DNA of 9,115 nt from an uncultured Oscillospiraceae bacterium (lineage in GTDB: Bacteria > Bacillota_A > Clostridia > Oscillospirales > Oscillospiraceae): positions 1 to 9,115 of the forward strand of contig CANRMG010000067.1 in assembly GCA_947631675.1 (NCBI GenBank). The letters are read 5' to 3'. How positions within the stretch are numbered: position 1 is the stretch's first letter; each line of letters starts with the position of its first letter. Positions 1-5,879 of this stretch are shown piece after piece. Position numbers and translations under genes: made by a program. Below the pieces are notes generated by a model. The model searched no databases and was not told where the DNA came from. It worked only from the letters and a program-made list of their open reading frames with translations.

Positions 1-1064
1 GCAGAGAGGAAGAGGGTGTCCTTCACGAGGGAGTGGAACACCACGTGCAGCAGCGCCCCCACGAAGGCCACGGGATGCAAGAGAGACAGCCCGAACAGCA
101 CGTAGCTCACCTGGCTCACGGTGGAGTAGGCCATGCGCTTTTTCAGCACGTCCTCCCGGTAGGCCAGCATGGAGCCCATAAATACGGTGATGAGGGTGAG
201 CGCGATCCACGCCGTCTGCACCCAGGTGCCCCGGACAAGGGCCGGGCCCACCACGTAATAGACCGTGCGTATCACGCCCAGCACGCCGGCCTTCGTGATC
301 ACGCCGGACAGCACCGCCGAGGCGGGAGCGGGGGCCACCGGGTGGGCCGTGGGCAGCCACCCGTGCAGGGGGAACATGCCCGCCTTGGTGGAGAAGCCCA
401 GGATCATGAGGAACACCGCCGTCAGCTGGATGGGGCTGAGGGCCTCCAATGTGAGGCTGCCGCCGGGGGCAAAGGCCAGGGTCTCGCCCTGGGACATGAA
501 CAGGAAAAAGCCGAACAGGGTCAGGAACGCCCCGCCGATGGAGTAGAACAGGTACTTCAGCGCTGCCATCACTGCCTCGTGGGTCAGGTCGTGGAGCACC
601 AGGGTCATGCTGGTGAGGGTCATCATCTCAAAGAGGAGGTAGTAGGTGAAGAAGTTCCCCGCCCAGCAGGCGGCGTTCAGCACGCCCCCCACGATCAGGT
701 AGAAGCAGAAAAAGCGGCCGTTGTCCCGGCTGTGCTCCATGTACTCGAAGGCGGCCAGGCCTGCCATCAGCCACACAAAGGCGAAAAGGAGCGCGAAAAA
801 CCGGCCCAGCCGGTCGGCGCAGAAGTATACCTGCAGCCCCTCGGTCACAGAGAACAGGGGCAGGCTCTGCCAGGCCGGGGAGAGGCAGATGTATGCGGTC
901 ACGAGGAGGTCCGCCGCCAGCACCGCCGCCGTGAGGCCCAGCATGGCCCGGCGGCTCTTCCACCGCCGGAGACCTACCGCCAGGCCGCCCGCCAGGCTCA
1001 GTGCCAGGGGCAGCAGCAGCTGATAAGCCGGCATCGAGGTCGCCATCGTATATCCTTCCAGCAT
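1..1064 (-). CDS. Second MrpD/NuoL-like proton-conducting antiporter subunit (3' end beyond window)
   Basis: This is a partial integral membrane protein of the proton-conducting transporter family (MrpA-N/MrpD, NuoL/M/N, MbhH, HyfB). About 354 residues are visible and the C-terminus lies beyond position 1. The family hallmarks are present: the TM5 glutamate in LLFEMMTLTS (E146), the TM7 lysine in STKAGMFPLHGWLP (K227), then HPVAPAPASAVLSG, and the later His/Lys helix around HVVFHSLVKD. These residues line the proton path in complex I-type antiporters, so the subunit is probably active. I chose the ATG at 1064 because GGAGGG lies 7 bases upstream; an in-frame ATG at 1046 is a weaker choice. 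It begins 15 bases after the stop of the mrpD-like gene and is clearly co-transcribed with it. It differs in sequence from that neighbour and is not a recent tandem copy. It could be an MrpA-N, NuoL-like or HyfB-like subunit; the family is certain, the exact subunit is not. Confidence 0.88.
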   Translation of the reverse strand, partial: MLEGYTMATSMPAYQLLLPLALSLAGGLAVGLRRWKSRRAMLGLTAAVLAADLLVTAYICLSPAWQSLPLFSVTEGLQVYFCADRLGRFFALLFAFVWLMAGLAAFEYMEHSRDNGRFFCFYLIVGGVLNAACWAGNFFTYYLLFEMMTLTSMTLVLHDLTHEAVMAALKYLFYSIGGAFLTLFGFFLFMSQGETLAFAPGGSLTLEALSPIQLTAVFLMILGFSTKAGMFPLHGWLPTAHPVAPAPASAVLSGVITKAGVLGVIRTVYYVVGPALVRGTWVQTAWIALTLITVFMGSMLAYREDVLKKRMAYSTVSQVSYVLFGLSLLHPVAFVGALLHVVFHSLVKDTLFLS

Positions 1065-1079
1065 CTTGCGTCCCTCCCC

Positions 1080-2579
1080 TTATCCGAATAGGGCCAGGCC
1101 CCGGGCCAGTATGTCCAGCACCGGCGGCGAGGCCACGCCCAGCGCCACGTTCAGTCCGATCAGCCCCAGCGCCGCGGCCCGCTCCGTCCGGGAGGGGCGC
1201 GGCCCCTCCGTCCGGCGCTTTGAGGCGTCCACGGAGGTGTAGAGCACCAGCACGGTCCGCATGAAATACACCGCGTTAAGGGTGGTGCTCACGGCCAGGG
1301 CTGTCCAGGCCGCGATCATTTTCAGGGGCGTGGCCCCGGTGGCGGCGGCCGCGAAGGCGTACTTGGACACAAAGCCCGTCAGAAGCGGCATCCCGATCAT
1401 GGACAATGACCCCACCGTGAAGCCCAGGCCCGCCAGCTTGTCCCGGTAGCCGGCGCCCTTCAGGGCCAGCCGGTCGGACCGGCCCCCGGAGGCGTCCGTC
1501 AGGCCCGCCAGGCTTATGAACAGCAGGCTCTTCATGGCCCCGTGGGACAGGATATGGAACAGCGCCGCCACGGTGCCCGCGCTGGTGCCCAGGCCCAGAC
1601 CCATGTATACGTAGCCGATCTGAGCCACGGAGGACAGGGCGGTCATGCGCCGCACGTCCATCTCCCGGATGGCGTACACCGAGCCCATGATCATGCCCAG
1701 CACGCCGAAGACGAACAGCACGTCCGTCATCCGCCGGCCCACCTCGGAGGCGTAGGGCAGCACCCGGACCATCAGTTTCACCAGCAGCAGGATATACCCC
1801 TTGCTCACCAGGCTGGAGAGCACCGCCGAGGCGGCGGGGGTGGTGTAGCTGTAGGCGTCGGGTATCCAGGTGTGGAAGGGGAACAGGCCGCTCTTGATGG
1901 CGAGGCTCACCGTCAGGAGCAGCAAAATGACCATCAGGGGGAGGGTGTACTGCCCCTGGGCCATGAGAGAGGCCAGGGCCAGCTCCGCCGGGGCCATCAG
2001 CAGGTGGCCCGTGACGGCGTAGAGAAGGGAAAGGCCTATGAGGAACAGGCCCGAGCCCACCAGGCTCATGATCATGTACCGCATGGCGGACACGTACACC
2101 CGCCCGGTCCGCCGGGCCATGATGAGGCCGCAGGCGGCGATGGTGCATATCTCGATGAACACGTAGGCGGTGAACAGGTCGTTGGTGTAGATCAGCGCCA
2201 GCAGGGAGCTCAAAAGCAGGTCCAGCTGGATGAAATAGAGGTTCTGCCTGGAGGCGGGGATCTCCCGGTCGATGTGCCGCAGCCCGCCCAGCACTGCCAG
2301 GAGCATCAGCAGGGCGAAAAAGGCGGCCATCGCCGCCTCCAGGGGGCCGACACGCAGTTCGTTGCCCCAGGGGGCGGGATAGTGGCCCATCATGTAGGTG
2401 TAGCTCCTGCCGCCGTCGACGGCAGTCCAGCGCAGCAGCGCCAGGGACAGGACCAGCACGGCCCCCGTCACTGCCAGGTGCAGCCAGCGGGCGGCCTTGC
2501 CTGGCAGGGCGAGGGAGACGATGGCCGCGGCCATGGACCCGACGATGCAGAAAAAGGGCGCGTTCTGTACAAAGCTCAT
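1080..2579 (-). CDS. mrpD: MrpD/MbhH-type proton-conducting antiporter subunit
   Basis: This 499-residue, highly hydrophobic protein has the usual length for MrpD/MbhH and many predicted membrane helices. Key residues are the TM5 glutamate in YVFIEICTIAACG (E143) and the TM7 lysine in SLAIKSGLFPFHTWIPDAY (K229). After these come TTPAASAVLSSLVSKG, the AQIGYVYMGLGLG segment and the HILSHGAMKSLLF segment that carries the distal His/Lys. Such subunits move protons in Mrp Na+/H+ antiporters and in Mbh-type complexes. The ATG overlaps the stop of mrpC as ATGA, showing translational coupling. The order C then D matches both mrpCD and mbhGH. The family assignment is firm. Whether the complex is a stand-alone antiporter or part of a redox pump depends on genes outside the window. 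Confidence 0.93.
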   Translation of the reverse strand: MSFVQNAPFFCIVGSMAAAIVSLALPGKAARWLHLAVTGAVLVLSLALLRWTAVDGGRSYTYMMGHYPAPWGNELRVGPLEAAMAAFFALLMLLAVLGGLRHIDREIPASRQNLYFIQLDLLLSSLLALIYTNDLFTAYVFIEICTIAACGLIMARRTGRVYVSAMRYMIMSLVGSGLFLIGLSLLYAVTGHLLMAPAELALASLMAQGQYTLPLMVILLLLTVSLAIKSGLFPFHTWIPDAYSYTTPAASAVLSSLVSKGYILLLVKLMVRVLPYASEVGRRMTDVLFVFGVLGMIMGSVYAIREMDVRRMTALSSVAQIGYVYMGLGLGTSAGTVAALFHILSHGAMKSLLFISLAGLTDASGGRSDRLALKGAGYRDKLAGLGFTVGSLSMIGMPLLTGFVSKYAFAAAATGATPLKMIAAWTALAVSTTLNAVYFMRTVLVLYTSVDASKRRTEGPRPSRTERAAALGLIGLNVALGVASPPVLDILARGLALFG

Positions 2580-2998
2580 AGCTCACCCTCCTCCGCCGTC
2601 TCCCGGGTCAGACGGGCCGTCTCCTCGGCCTCCTGCCGGCGCAGGACCATCATGATCTCGTCCAGGTCCAGGGTGTGGTACTTCCGGTAGAGGCATATGG
2701 TCAGGGCCATGAGCACGGCGCTGACGGATACGGACACTACGATGCCCGTGAGGACCAGCCCCGCGGGGATGGGGTTTATGTAGTGCTCCGCCGAGAGGAT
2801 GCCGTCGGTGATGATGGGCGCGGCCCGGCCGGCGATATAGCCCTTGGCGGCCAGGAACAGGTACACCGCGCAGTCCATGATGTCCAGGCCGATGATCTTC
2901 TTCACCAGGTTCGGCTGCATGAGAAGGTCCACCAGACCGATCACGAACAGGATGACCGCCGCGACCTCCTCATAGTTTGTGAATATGCTCCCGCCCAT
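2576..2998 (-). CDS. mrpC: MrpC/MbhG subunit (NuoK-like)
   Basis: This small 140-residue membrane protein has three predicted helices, at roughly residues 12-28, 35-57 and 79-104, and is homologous to NuoK of complex I. The family signatures are PNLVKKIIGLDIMD (residues 29-42) and PIPAGLVLTGIVVSVS (76-91), the latter matching the usual P-x-P-x-A-LVLT-x-IV motif. The C-terminal 30 or so residues form a charged cytosolic tail rich in Glu and Arg. The start codon overlaps the upstream stop as TGATG, with GGGAGG 7 bases before the ATG. The stop overlaps mrpD as ATGA. MrpC-type proteins sit beside the MrpD-type channel and help form the ion path. The assignment is firm. Confidence 0.92.
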   Translation of the reverse strand: MGGSIFTNYEEVAAVILFVIGLVDLLMQPNLVKKIIGLDIMDCAVYLFLAAKGYIAGRAAPIITDGILSAEHYINPIPAGLVLTGIVVSVSVSAVLMALTICLYRKYHTLDLDEIMMVLRRQEAEETARLTRETAEEGEL

Positions 2999-3969
2999 CA
3001 GTAGCCTCCCTTCCGGAACATCACGTAGAAGCAGTACATGGTGCAGGCCACCACGACGCCCACGCAGACGTTCAGATAGGGGATGAGCCCGGCGCTGAGG
3101 ATGGCGCCGGGGACGCCGGGGCCGATGAAGCTGTCAAGATGGTTGGCGCCGGTATAAAACGACCAGCTCTTGGCGGCGCAGTAAAAGCCCAGGGCGCCCA
3201 CGGTGAGCCATTTTATGAGCCGCTCGGTCATGTACCGGCCTGTCCGCTCGAAGCCGAAGGCGGTCAGGCACAGGATGAGCCCCGTGCCGATGATGGCTCC
3301 GCCGGAGAAGCCGCCGCCGGGGGAGAGATGACCGTTCAGGACAACGTATATGCCCAGGATGATGATGAGCGGGGCCAGCACCCGGGCGGCCAGCTGCAGC
3401 ACCGCATCGTGCCGGGGCTCGTAGTGCCGGTCGGACATATCCTCCACCGCCTGGGAGTGGGGGTCCTCGTCCTTGTCCACCCGCAGGAGCATCACCACGC
3501 AGCACATGGCGATGAACAGCACGCAGCTCTCCCCGAAGGTGTCGAAGGCCCGGTAGTCCAGGATCATGCCTGCCACCACGTTCACCGCGCCGGTCTCCTT
3601 CAGGCCCTGCTCGATGTACCGGCGGGCCACGCCGTTGTTCTCCGGGGCGGACACGTCCCCAAAGGCGGGCAGATAGCTCACCGTCACCAGCAGCAGCGCC
3701 GCCAGCCCTATGGCCAGCACCGCGGCCCCGAGCCGGTACAGTCGGTGAAAGCCGCTCAGGCGCTTTTCAAGGCCCAGGGTATACGCCTCAGAAGGCTGAT
3801 GCTCCCGGGCGGCATACTGGCGCAGCAGCCGGGCGTCCCGGCCGGCGGAGCGCTCCTTTTCCGGGGCGCGGGTCTCCAGCCGGCCGGCGGAGGGGTCGTA
3901 TTCCCCCTTCCGCCAGCGGGCAAAGCGCCCCCAGGGGCCGGTATCGTATTTTGGATCCCGTCTTGCCAT
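2998..3969 (-). CDS. Fused MbhE-MrpB (MnhB domain) membrane subunit
   Basis: This 323-residue protein joins two modules that are separate genes in archaeal mbh operons. After a hydrophilic, Arg/Glu-rich N-terminus of about 75 residues comes one helix (about 79-100). An MbhE-like stretch follows with TGAVNVVAGMILDYRAFDTF and GES (126-148) and another helix. From about 195 there is an MnhB/MrpB domain with the diagnostic LNGHLSPGGGFSGGAI (211-226) and further helices up to the C-terminal RKGGY. The MbhE-like part corresponds to the extreme C-terminus of full-length MrpA. Codons in the N-terminal region end mostly in G or C, so this extension is truly coding. The ATG at 3969 has a weak GAGG 8 bases upstream. 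The role is structural/ion-path within the Mrp/Mbh membrane arm. The hydrophilic N-terminal extension is the odd part and I do not recognise it. Confidence 0.88.
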   Translation of the reverse strand: MARRDPKYDTGPWGRFARWRKGEYDPSAGRLETRAPEKERSAGRDARLLRQYAAREHQPSEAYTLGLEKRLSGFHRLYRLGAAVLAIGLAALLLVTVSYLPAFGDVSAPENNGVARRYIEQGLKETGAVNVVAGMILDYRAFDTFGESCVLFIAMCCVVMLLRVDKDEDPHSQAVEDMSDRHYEPRHDAVLQLAARVLAPLIIILGIYVVLNGHLSPGGGFSGGAIIGTGLILCLTAFGFERTGRYMTERLIKWLTVGALGFYCAAKSWSFYTGANHLDSFIGPGVPGAILSAGLIPYLNVCVGVVVACTMYCFYVMFRKGGY

Positions 3970-4262
3970 TGGTCAGTCCTCGTCGTCCCCGCCGGCGGAG
4001 GCGTCCCGGCCTCGTCCCGGAAGGTGGTCTGGATGGAGCGTATCTTCTTGAGCAGGATGAAAAACAGCATGCCCGTCACGCCCGCGCCCACGGCGGCCTC
4101 GGTGATGGCCAGGTCCGGGGACTGGAGGATGAGCCATATGACGGCCATGACCAGGCTGAAGGCCATGTAGATGGACACGGCCACCAGCAGCCGTTTGGAA
4201 AAGCTGGCCGCCAGGGCGCAGATGATAAGGGCCGCCAGCAGGATGATGCGAAGGGCCTCCAT
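3756..4262 (-). CDS. MbhD-like DUF4040 subunit, probably frameshifted near its 3' end
   Basis: The first 80 or so residues are a clear MbhD / MrpA C-terminal (DUF4040) domain with three helices and the signature SPDLAITEAAVGAGVTGM (48-65). The start overlaps the mrpG stop as TGATG. As written the frame stays open for 168 residues, but from about residue 86 it turns into a Pro/Arg/Gly-rich tail and overlaps the next gene by 214 bases. That overlapped stretch has normal codon use in the other gene's frame. If one base is restored near 4002-4020, the reading continues as a short acidic tail ending GGDDED, and a TGA at 3975-3973 lies 3 bases before the next ATG. The protein would then be about 96 residues, the normal size for this family. 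The intended gene is therefore probably 3973-4262, with a real mutation or a sequencing/assembly error. The domain call is firm; the cause of the shift is unknown. Confidence 0.8.
   Translation of the reverse strand: MEALRIILLAALIICALAASFSKRLLVAVSIYMAFSLVMAVIWLILQSPDLAITEAAVGAGVTGMLFFILLKKIRSIQTTFRDEAGTPPPAGTTRTDQWQDGIQNTIPAPGGALPAGGRGNTTPPPAGWRPAPRKRSAPPAGTPGCCASMPPGSISLLRRIPWALKSA
4002..4020 (-). other. Probable one-base frameshift site in mbhD-like gene
   Basis: CGTCCCGG occurs twice here (4002-4009 and 4013-4020), making a short GC-rich repeat where slippage or a miscall is plausible. Upstream of it the DUF4040 frame is clearly coding. Downstream, the frame offset by one base ends in a TGA just before the next gene's ATG, which fits the tight spacing of the rest of the operon. 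I saw no classic X-XXY-YYZ slippery heptamer here, so programmed frameshifting is not supported. Confidence 0.6.
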
Positions 4263-4627
4263 CAGTCGCCGCCTCCTTCCCTGTCCGTCCCGTCCTCCTC
4301 AGGGAGAGGGACGACGCGGCAATTCTCTTCCACTTTCTCGTTGGTGGATACCTCCAGGCTGGACAGCAGATGGCTGCACACCGGGGAGGCCAGCCAGAAC
4401 AGGACCACCACCAGCAGCAGCTTTATCGTGGCCATGGACCAGCCGTACAGGATGGCCAGCCCCGCCGCCGTCAGGGGCATGCCCAGGCTGTCGCCGATGG
4501 CGGCCGCGTGCAGGCGGTTGAGCACGTAGCGGATGCGAAAGACGCCGAAGGTGCTCACGGCGATGAGGGCCACGCCGGCGGCGATGAGCAGGGCCGCGGG
4601 GATGAAGCGCATAAGAGAGATGGTCAT
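4262..4627 (-). CDS. mrpG: MrpG/MbhC antiporter subunit
   Basis: This 121-residue membrane protein has three predicted helices, at about 7-30, 50-63 and 65-86. It carries the MrpG/PhaG signature: TFGVFRIRYVLNRLHAAAIG at 26-45, continuing DSLG to 49. The RLHAA core is the most conserved part of the family. The C-terminal 30 or so residues are soluble and acidic (PLPEEDGTDREGGGD). The ATG overlaps the mrpF stop as ATGA and the stop overlaps the next ATG as TGATG, so it is translated in a coupled chain. MrpG is a small accessory membrane subunit required for Mrp complex assembly and function. Assignment is firm. Confidence 0.93.
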   Translation of the reverse strand: MTISLMRFIPAALLIAAGVALIAVSTFGVFRIRYVLNRLHAAAIGDSLGMPLTAAGLAILYGWSMATIKLLLVVVLFWLASPVCSHLLSSLEVSTNEKVEENCRVVPLPEEDGTDREGGGD

Positions 4628-4944
4628 GGCCTTTCCTCCTTTTCCCGGCGCTGTTGGGCCAGGGCCTTCTTCTCACGGTAGATGCCGATGTATATCTTCG
4701 CCAGCACGATCACCGCCACGAAGCTGATGACTGCGTAGGTGAGCGCCACGTCCAGCAGGGAGGGCTCGTCCAGCAGCACGGACAGTATGGCGATCATGGC
4801 GATGGTCATGGTGCCGATCATGTTCACGGCCATGATCCGGTCGGCCAGCTTCGGGCCCAATATGGCCCGGATGAGGCACAGCACCGTCAGCGCCGCCAGC
4901 ACCACCAGACAGCCCACGAAAAAGGGCGCGAGATCCGTCCTCAC
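4624..4944 (-). CDS. mrpF: MrpF/MbhB antiporter subunit (GTG start)
   Basis: This 106-residue protein has three predicted helices and an MrpF signature: GPKLADRIMAVN (30-41) followed by LLDVALTYAVISFVAV (63-78). The Asp in each motif is typical of the family. The C-terminus is a short, highly charged cytosolic tail. I prefer the GTG at 4944 because GGGAGG lies 7 bases upstream and GTG overlaps the mrpE stop as GTGA, like other joints in this operon. The in-frame ATG at 4959, which adds five residues, has no ribosome binding site. The protein is a small integral subunit of the Mrp/Mbh membrane arm. In some relatives it is linked to cholate efflux, but nothing here points to that. Confidence 0.9.
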   Translation of the reverse strand: MRTDLAPFFVGCLVVLAALTVLCLIRAILGPKLADRIMAVNMIGTMTIAMIAILSVLLDEPSLLDVALTYAVISFVAVIVLAKIYIGIYREKKALAQQRREKEERP

Positions 4945-5405
4945 AGTGCCGCCTCCCATCGTTTCAAAAGCCGCACGAACACGCTGCCGTCCAAGTCCCG
5001 GGCCATGGTCTCGTCGTAGCAGTGGACCTTCAGCACCTCGTCCTCCAGGGCCACGGTGATGGTGCCGGGGGTGAGGGTGATGGAGTTGGCCAGCAGCGTC
5101 CGGGCGAAGGGGGTCTTCAGAGGCGGATGGATGCTGACCAGCACCGGCTCCGGCATATCCCGGTGGCTGAACACGTACCCGGCCATGGTGAGGCTGGACA
5201 GAACGAGCTCCCGCAGCAGCGCCGCGAAGTACAGGCCCGCCAGGGGCAGGCTCCGGACCAGCAGCAGGTCATAGCGGGGCCGCCAGTCCAGGACCTTGCA
5301 CATAAAAACATAGAGGGCCGCGCTGATCACCAGCCCGAACACGGCGATCTCCGCCGTGATCCGGCCGTTCAGCACGACCCAAAACAGAAAGAAAAGTACC
5401 GCCAT
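4941..5405 (-). CDS. mrpE: MrpE/MbhA antiporter subunit
   Basis: This 154-residue protein is the first gene of the leftward operon. Two hydrophobic segments occupy about the first 35 residues and a further hydrophobic stretch lies around 52-78. A soluble C-terminal domain follows with the MrpE signature LLANSITLTPGTITV (104-118), then a beta-rich end with LKVHCYDET. MrpE is needed for full Mrp antiporter activity and stability. GGGGAGG lies 7 bases before the ATG. A consensus promoter sits about 50-80 bases upstream and there is no closer gene. Starting the cluster with E-F-G rather than A-B-C-D is the order seen in Mbh-type operons. Assignment is firm. Confidence 0.93.
   Translation of the reverse strand: MAVLFFLFWVVLNGRITAEIAVFGLVISAALYVFMCKVLDWRPRYDLLLVRSLPLAGLYFAALLRELVLSSLTMAGYVFSHRDMPEPVLVSIHPPLKTPFARTLLANSITLTPGTITVALEDEVLKVHCYDETMARDLDGSVFVRLLKRWEAAL
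4952..4957 (-). promoter_or_regulatory. Ribosome binding site that decides the mrpF start
   Basis: GGGAGG on the minus strand lies 7 bases before GTG 4944. It lies inside the 5' end of the longer ATG-4959 reading, so it favours the shorter, GTG-started protein. Confidence 0.7.
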
Positions 5406-5456
5406 GGAAACGCCTCCCCGCCAGAAGCCTCTCCCGATGCTTCAACATTTAAATAT

Positions 5457-5485
5457 ATTATCTGTGATGTCAGCCTTCCTGTCAA
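5457..5485 (-). promoter_or_regulatory. Sigma-A type promoter of the Mrp/Mbh-like operon
   Basis: On the minus strand there is a perfect -35 TTGACA (5485-5480), a 17-base spacer, and a -10 GATAAT (5462-5457), one mismatch from TATAAT. Transcription should begin near 5450, leaving a leader of about 45 bases before mrpE. Not seen experimentally. Confidence 0.78.
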
Positions 5486-5559
5486 TAGAAAAGTGACGGC
5501 GGCGGATGTGGATGACCGGGGCACGGGAAAAGGGAAGGTGAGGGTTGCTATCATAGAAT

Positions 5560-5577
5560 ATTCATAATTGGATGAAT
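5560..5577. repeat. Dyad 1, ATTCAT-N6-ATGAAT, possible operator
   Basis: Perfect 6-base inverted arms, ATTCAT and ATGAAT, separated by AATTGG. It lies between the two divergent promoters and shares its layout with the dyad at 5605-5622. Its first 11 bases, ATTCATAATTG, recur at 5624-5634. A regulator site is plausible but the regulator is unknown. Confidence 0.5.
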
Positions 5578-5604
5578 GTAGAAATCGACGGCTGAGTGTA
5601 AAAT

Positions 5605-5622
5605 ATTCATATAATTTTGAAT
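5605..5622. repeat. Dyad 2, ATTCAT-N6-TTGAAT, possible operator
   Basis: Same architecture as the dyad at 5560-5577, with one arm mismatch; the centres are 45 bases apart. It overlaps a second small palindrome, TGAATAATTCA (5618-5628). A TATAAT occurs at 5610-5615, but no -35 box lies at the right distance, so I do not call a promoter here. Confidence 0.45.
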
Positions 5623-5744
5623 AATTCATAATTGTAGCAAATTATTTAGTGAAAATGTGCATATACTCGGACGTTGATTTGGAGAAAAGCTTTGTGCGAA
5701 AAAGAAAAAATATACAGATCTTACGAATAAAATTCATTTTTAAG

Positions 5745-5773
5745 TTGACAGCAGGGATCGTCGGGATTATACT
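5745..5773 (+). promoter_or_regulatory. Sigma-A type promoter of the ABC importer operon
   Basis: Perfect -35 TTGACA (5745-5750), 17-base spacer, and -10 TATACT (5768-5773), one mismatch from consensus. The expected start site is near 5780, giving a leader of about 100 bases before the binding protein gene. Confidence 0.8.
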
Positions 5774-5779
5774 GACGCC

Positions 5780-5879
5780 ATGAACGATATGGATCGGGCG
5801 GAGGCCGCCGGAGAGCGGACGGAAAACGCAGGTATCCATCCAAACCATGTGATCTGAGCTTCAAAGGAGGATTTGAATC
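5780..5879 (+). other. Leader of the ABC operon with possible hairpin and 25-codon frame
   Basis: The leader can fold into a compound stem: ATGGAT (5789-5794) pairs with ATCCAT (5834-5839), and inside it GGCGG (5797-5801) pairs with CCGCC (5805-5809). A 25-codon frame runs from ATG 5780 to TGA 5857 and would begin at or next to the predicted transcription start, without a ribosome binding site. It contains no run of a single amino acid that would suggest classic attenuation. The leader ends with a strong AAAGGAGG (5863-5870), 9 bases before the binding protein's ATG. No known riboswitch is recognised. Confidence 0.35.

Larger units (their letters stand above)
5406..5879. other. AT-rich divergent intergenic region with no convincing gene
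   Basis: This 474-base stretch separates the two divergent operons. It is far richer in A/T than either flank, except for a G-rich patch around 5495-5550. It holds the leftward promoter, two ATTCAT-N6-TGAAT-like dyads, the rightward promoter and the leader of the ABC operon, listed separately. Open frames of 68 and 86 residues on the minus strand have no ribosome binding site, no recognisable family, and cover promoter DNA, so I do not call them genes. Confidence 0.75.

Noticed and set aside
33..1091. A 352-residue open frame on the plus strand
   Set aside because: It is antisense to the second antiporter subunit, His/Gln/Gly-rich, with no recognisable domain. The minus-strand frame carries conserved residues.
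1542..2690. A 382-residue open frame on the plus strand
   Set aside because: It is antisense to mrpD and mrpC with the same shadow-like His/Gln/Gly composition.
4002..4020. Programmed frameshift joining MbhD to a longer product
   Set aside because: No standard slippery heptamer was seen, and the shifted frame simply stops before the next gene. A mutation or sequence error is simpler.
5605..5634. ArgR (ARG box) operator
   Set aside because: The TGAAT and ATTCA half-sites resemble ARG boxes, but the spacing between them is 1 base rather than 4, and the larger dyads have the half-sites in reverse order.
5642..5848. A 68-residue open frame on the minus strand in the intergenic region
   Set aside because: No ribosome binding site, no family resemblance, and it covers the rightward promoter.
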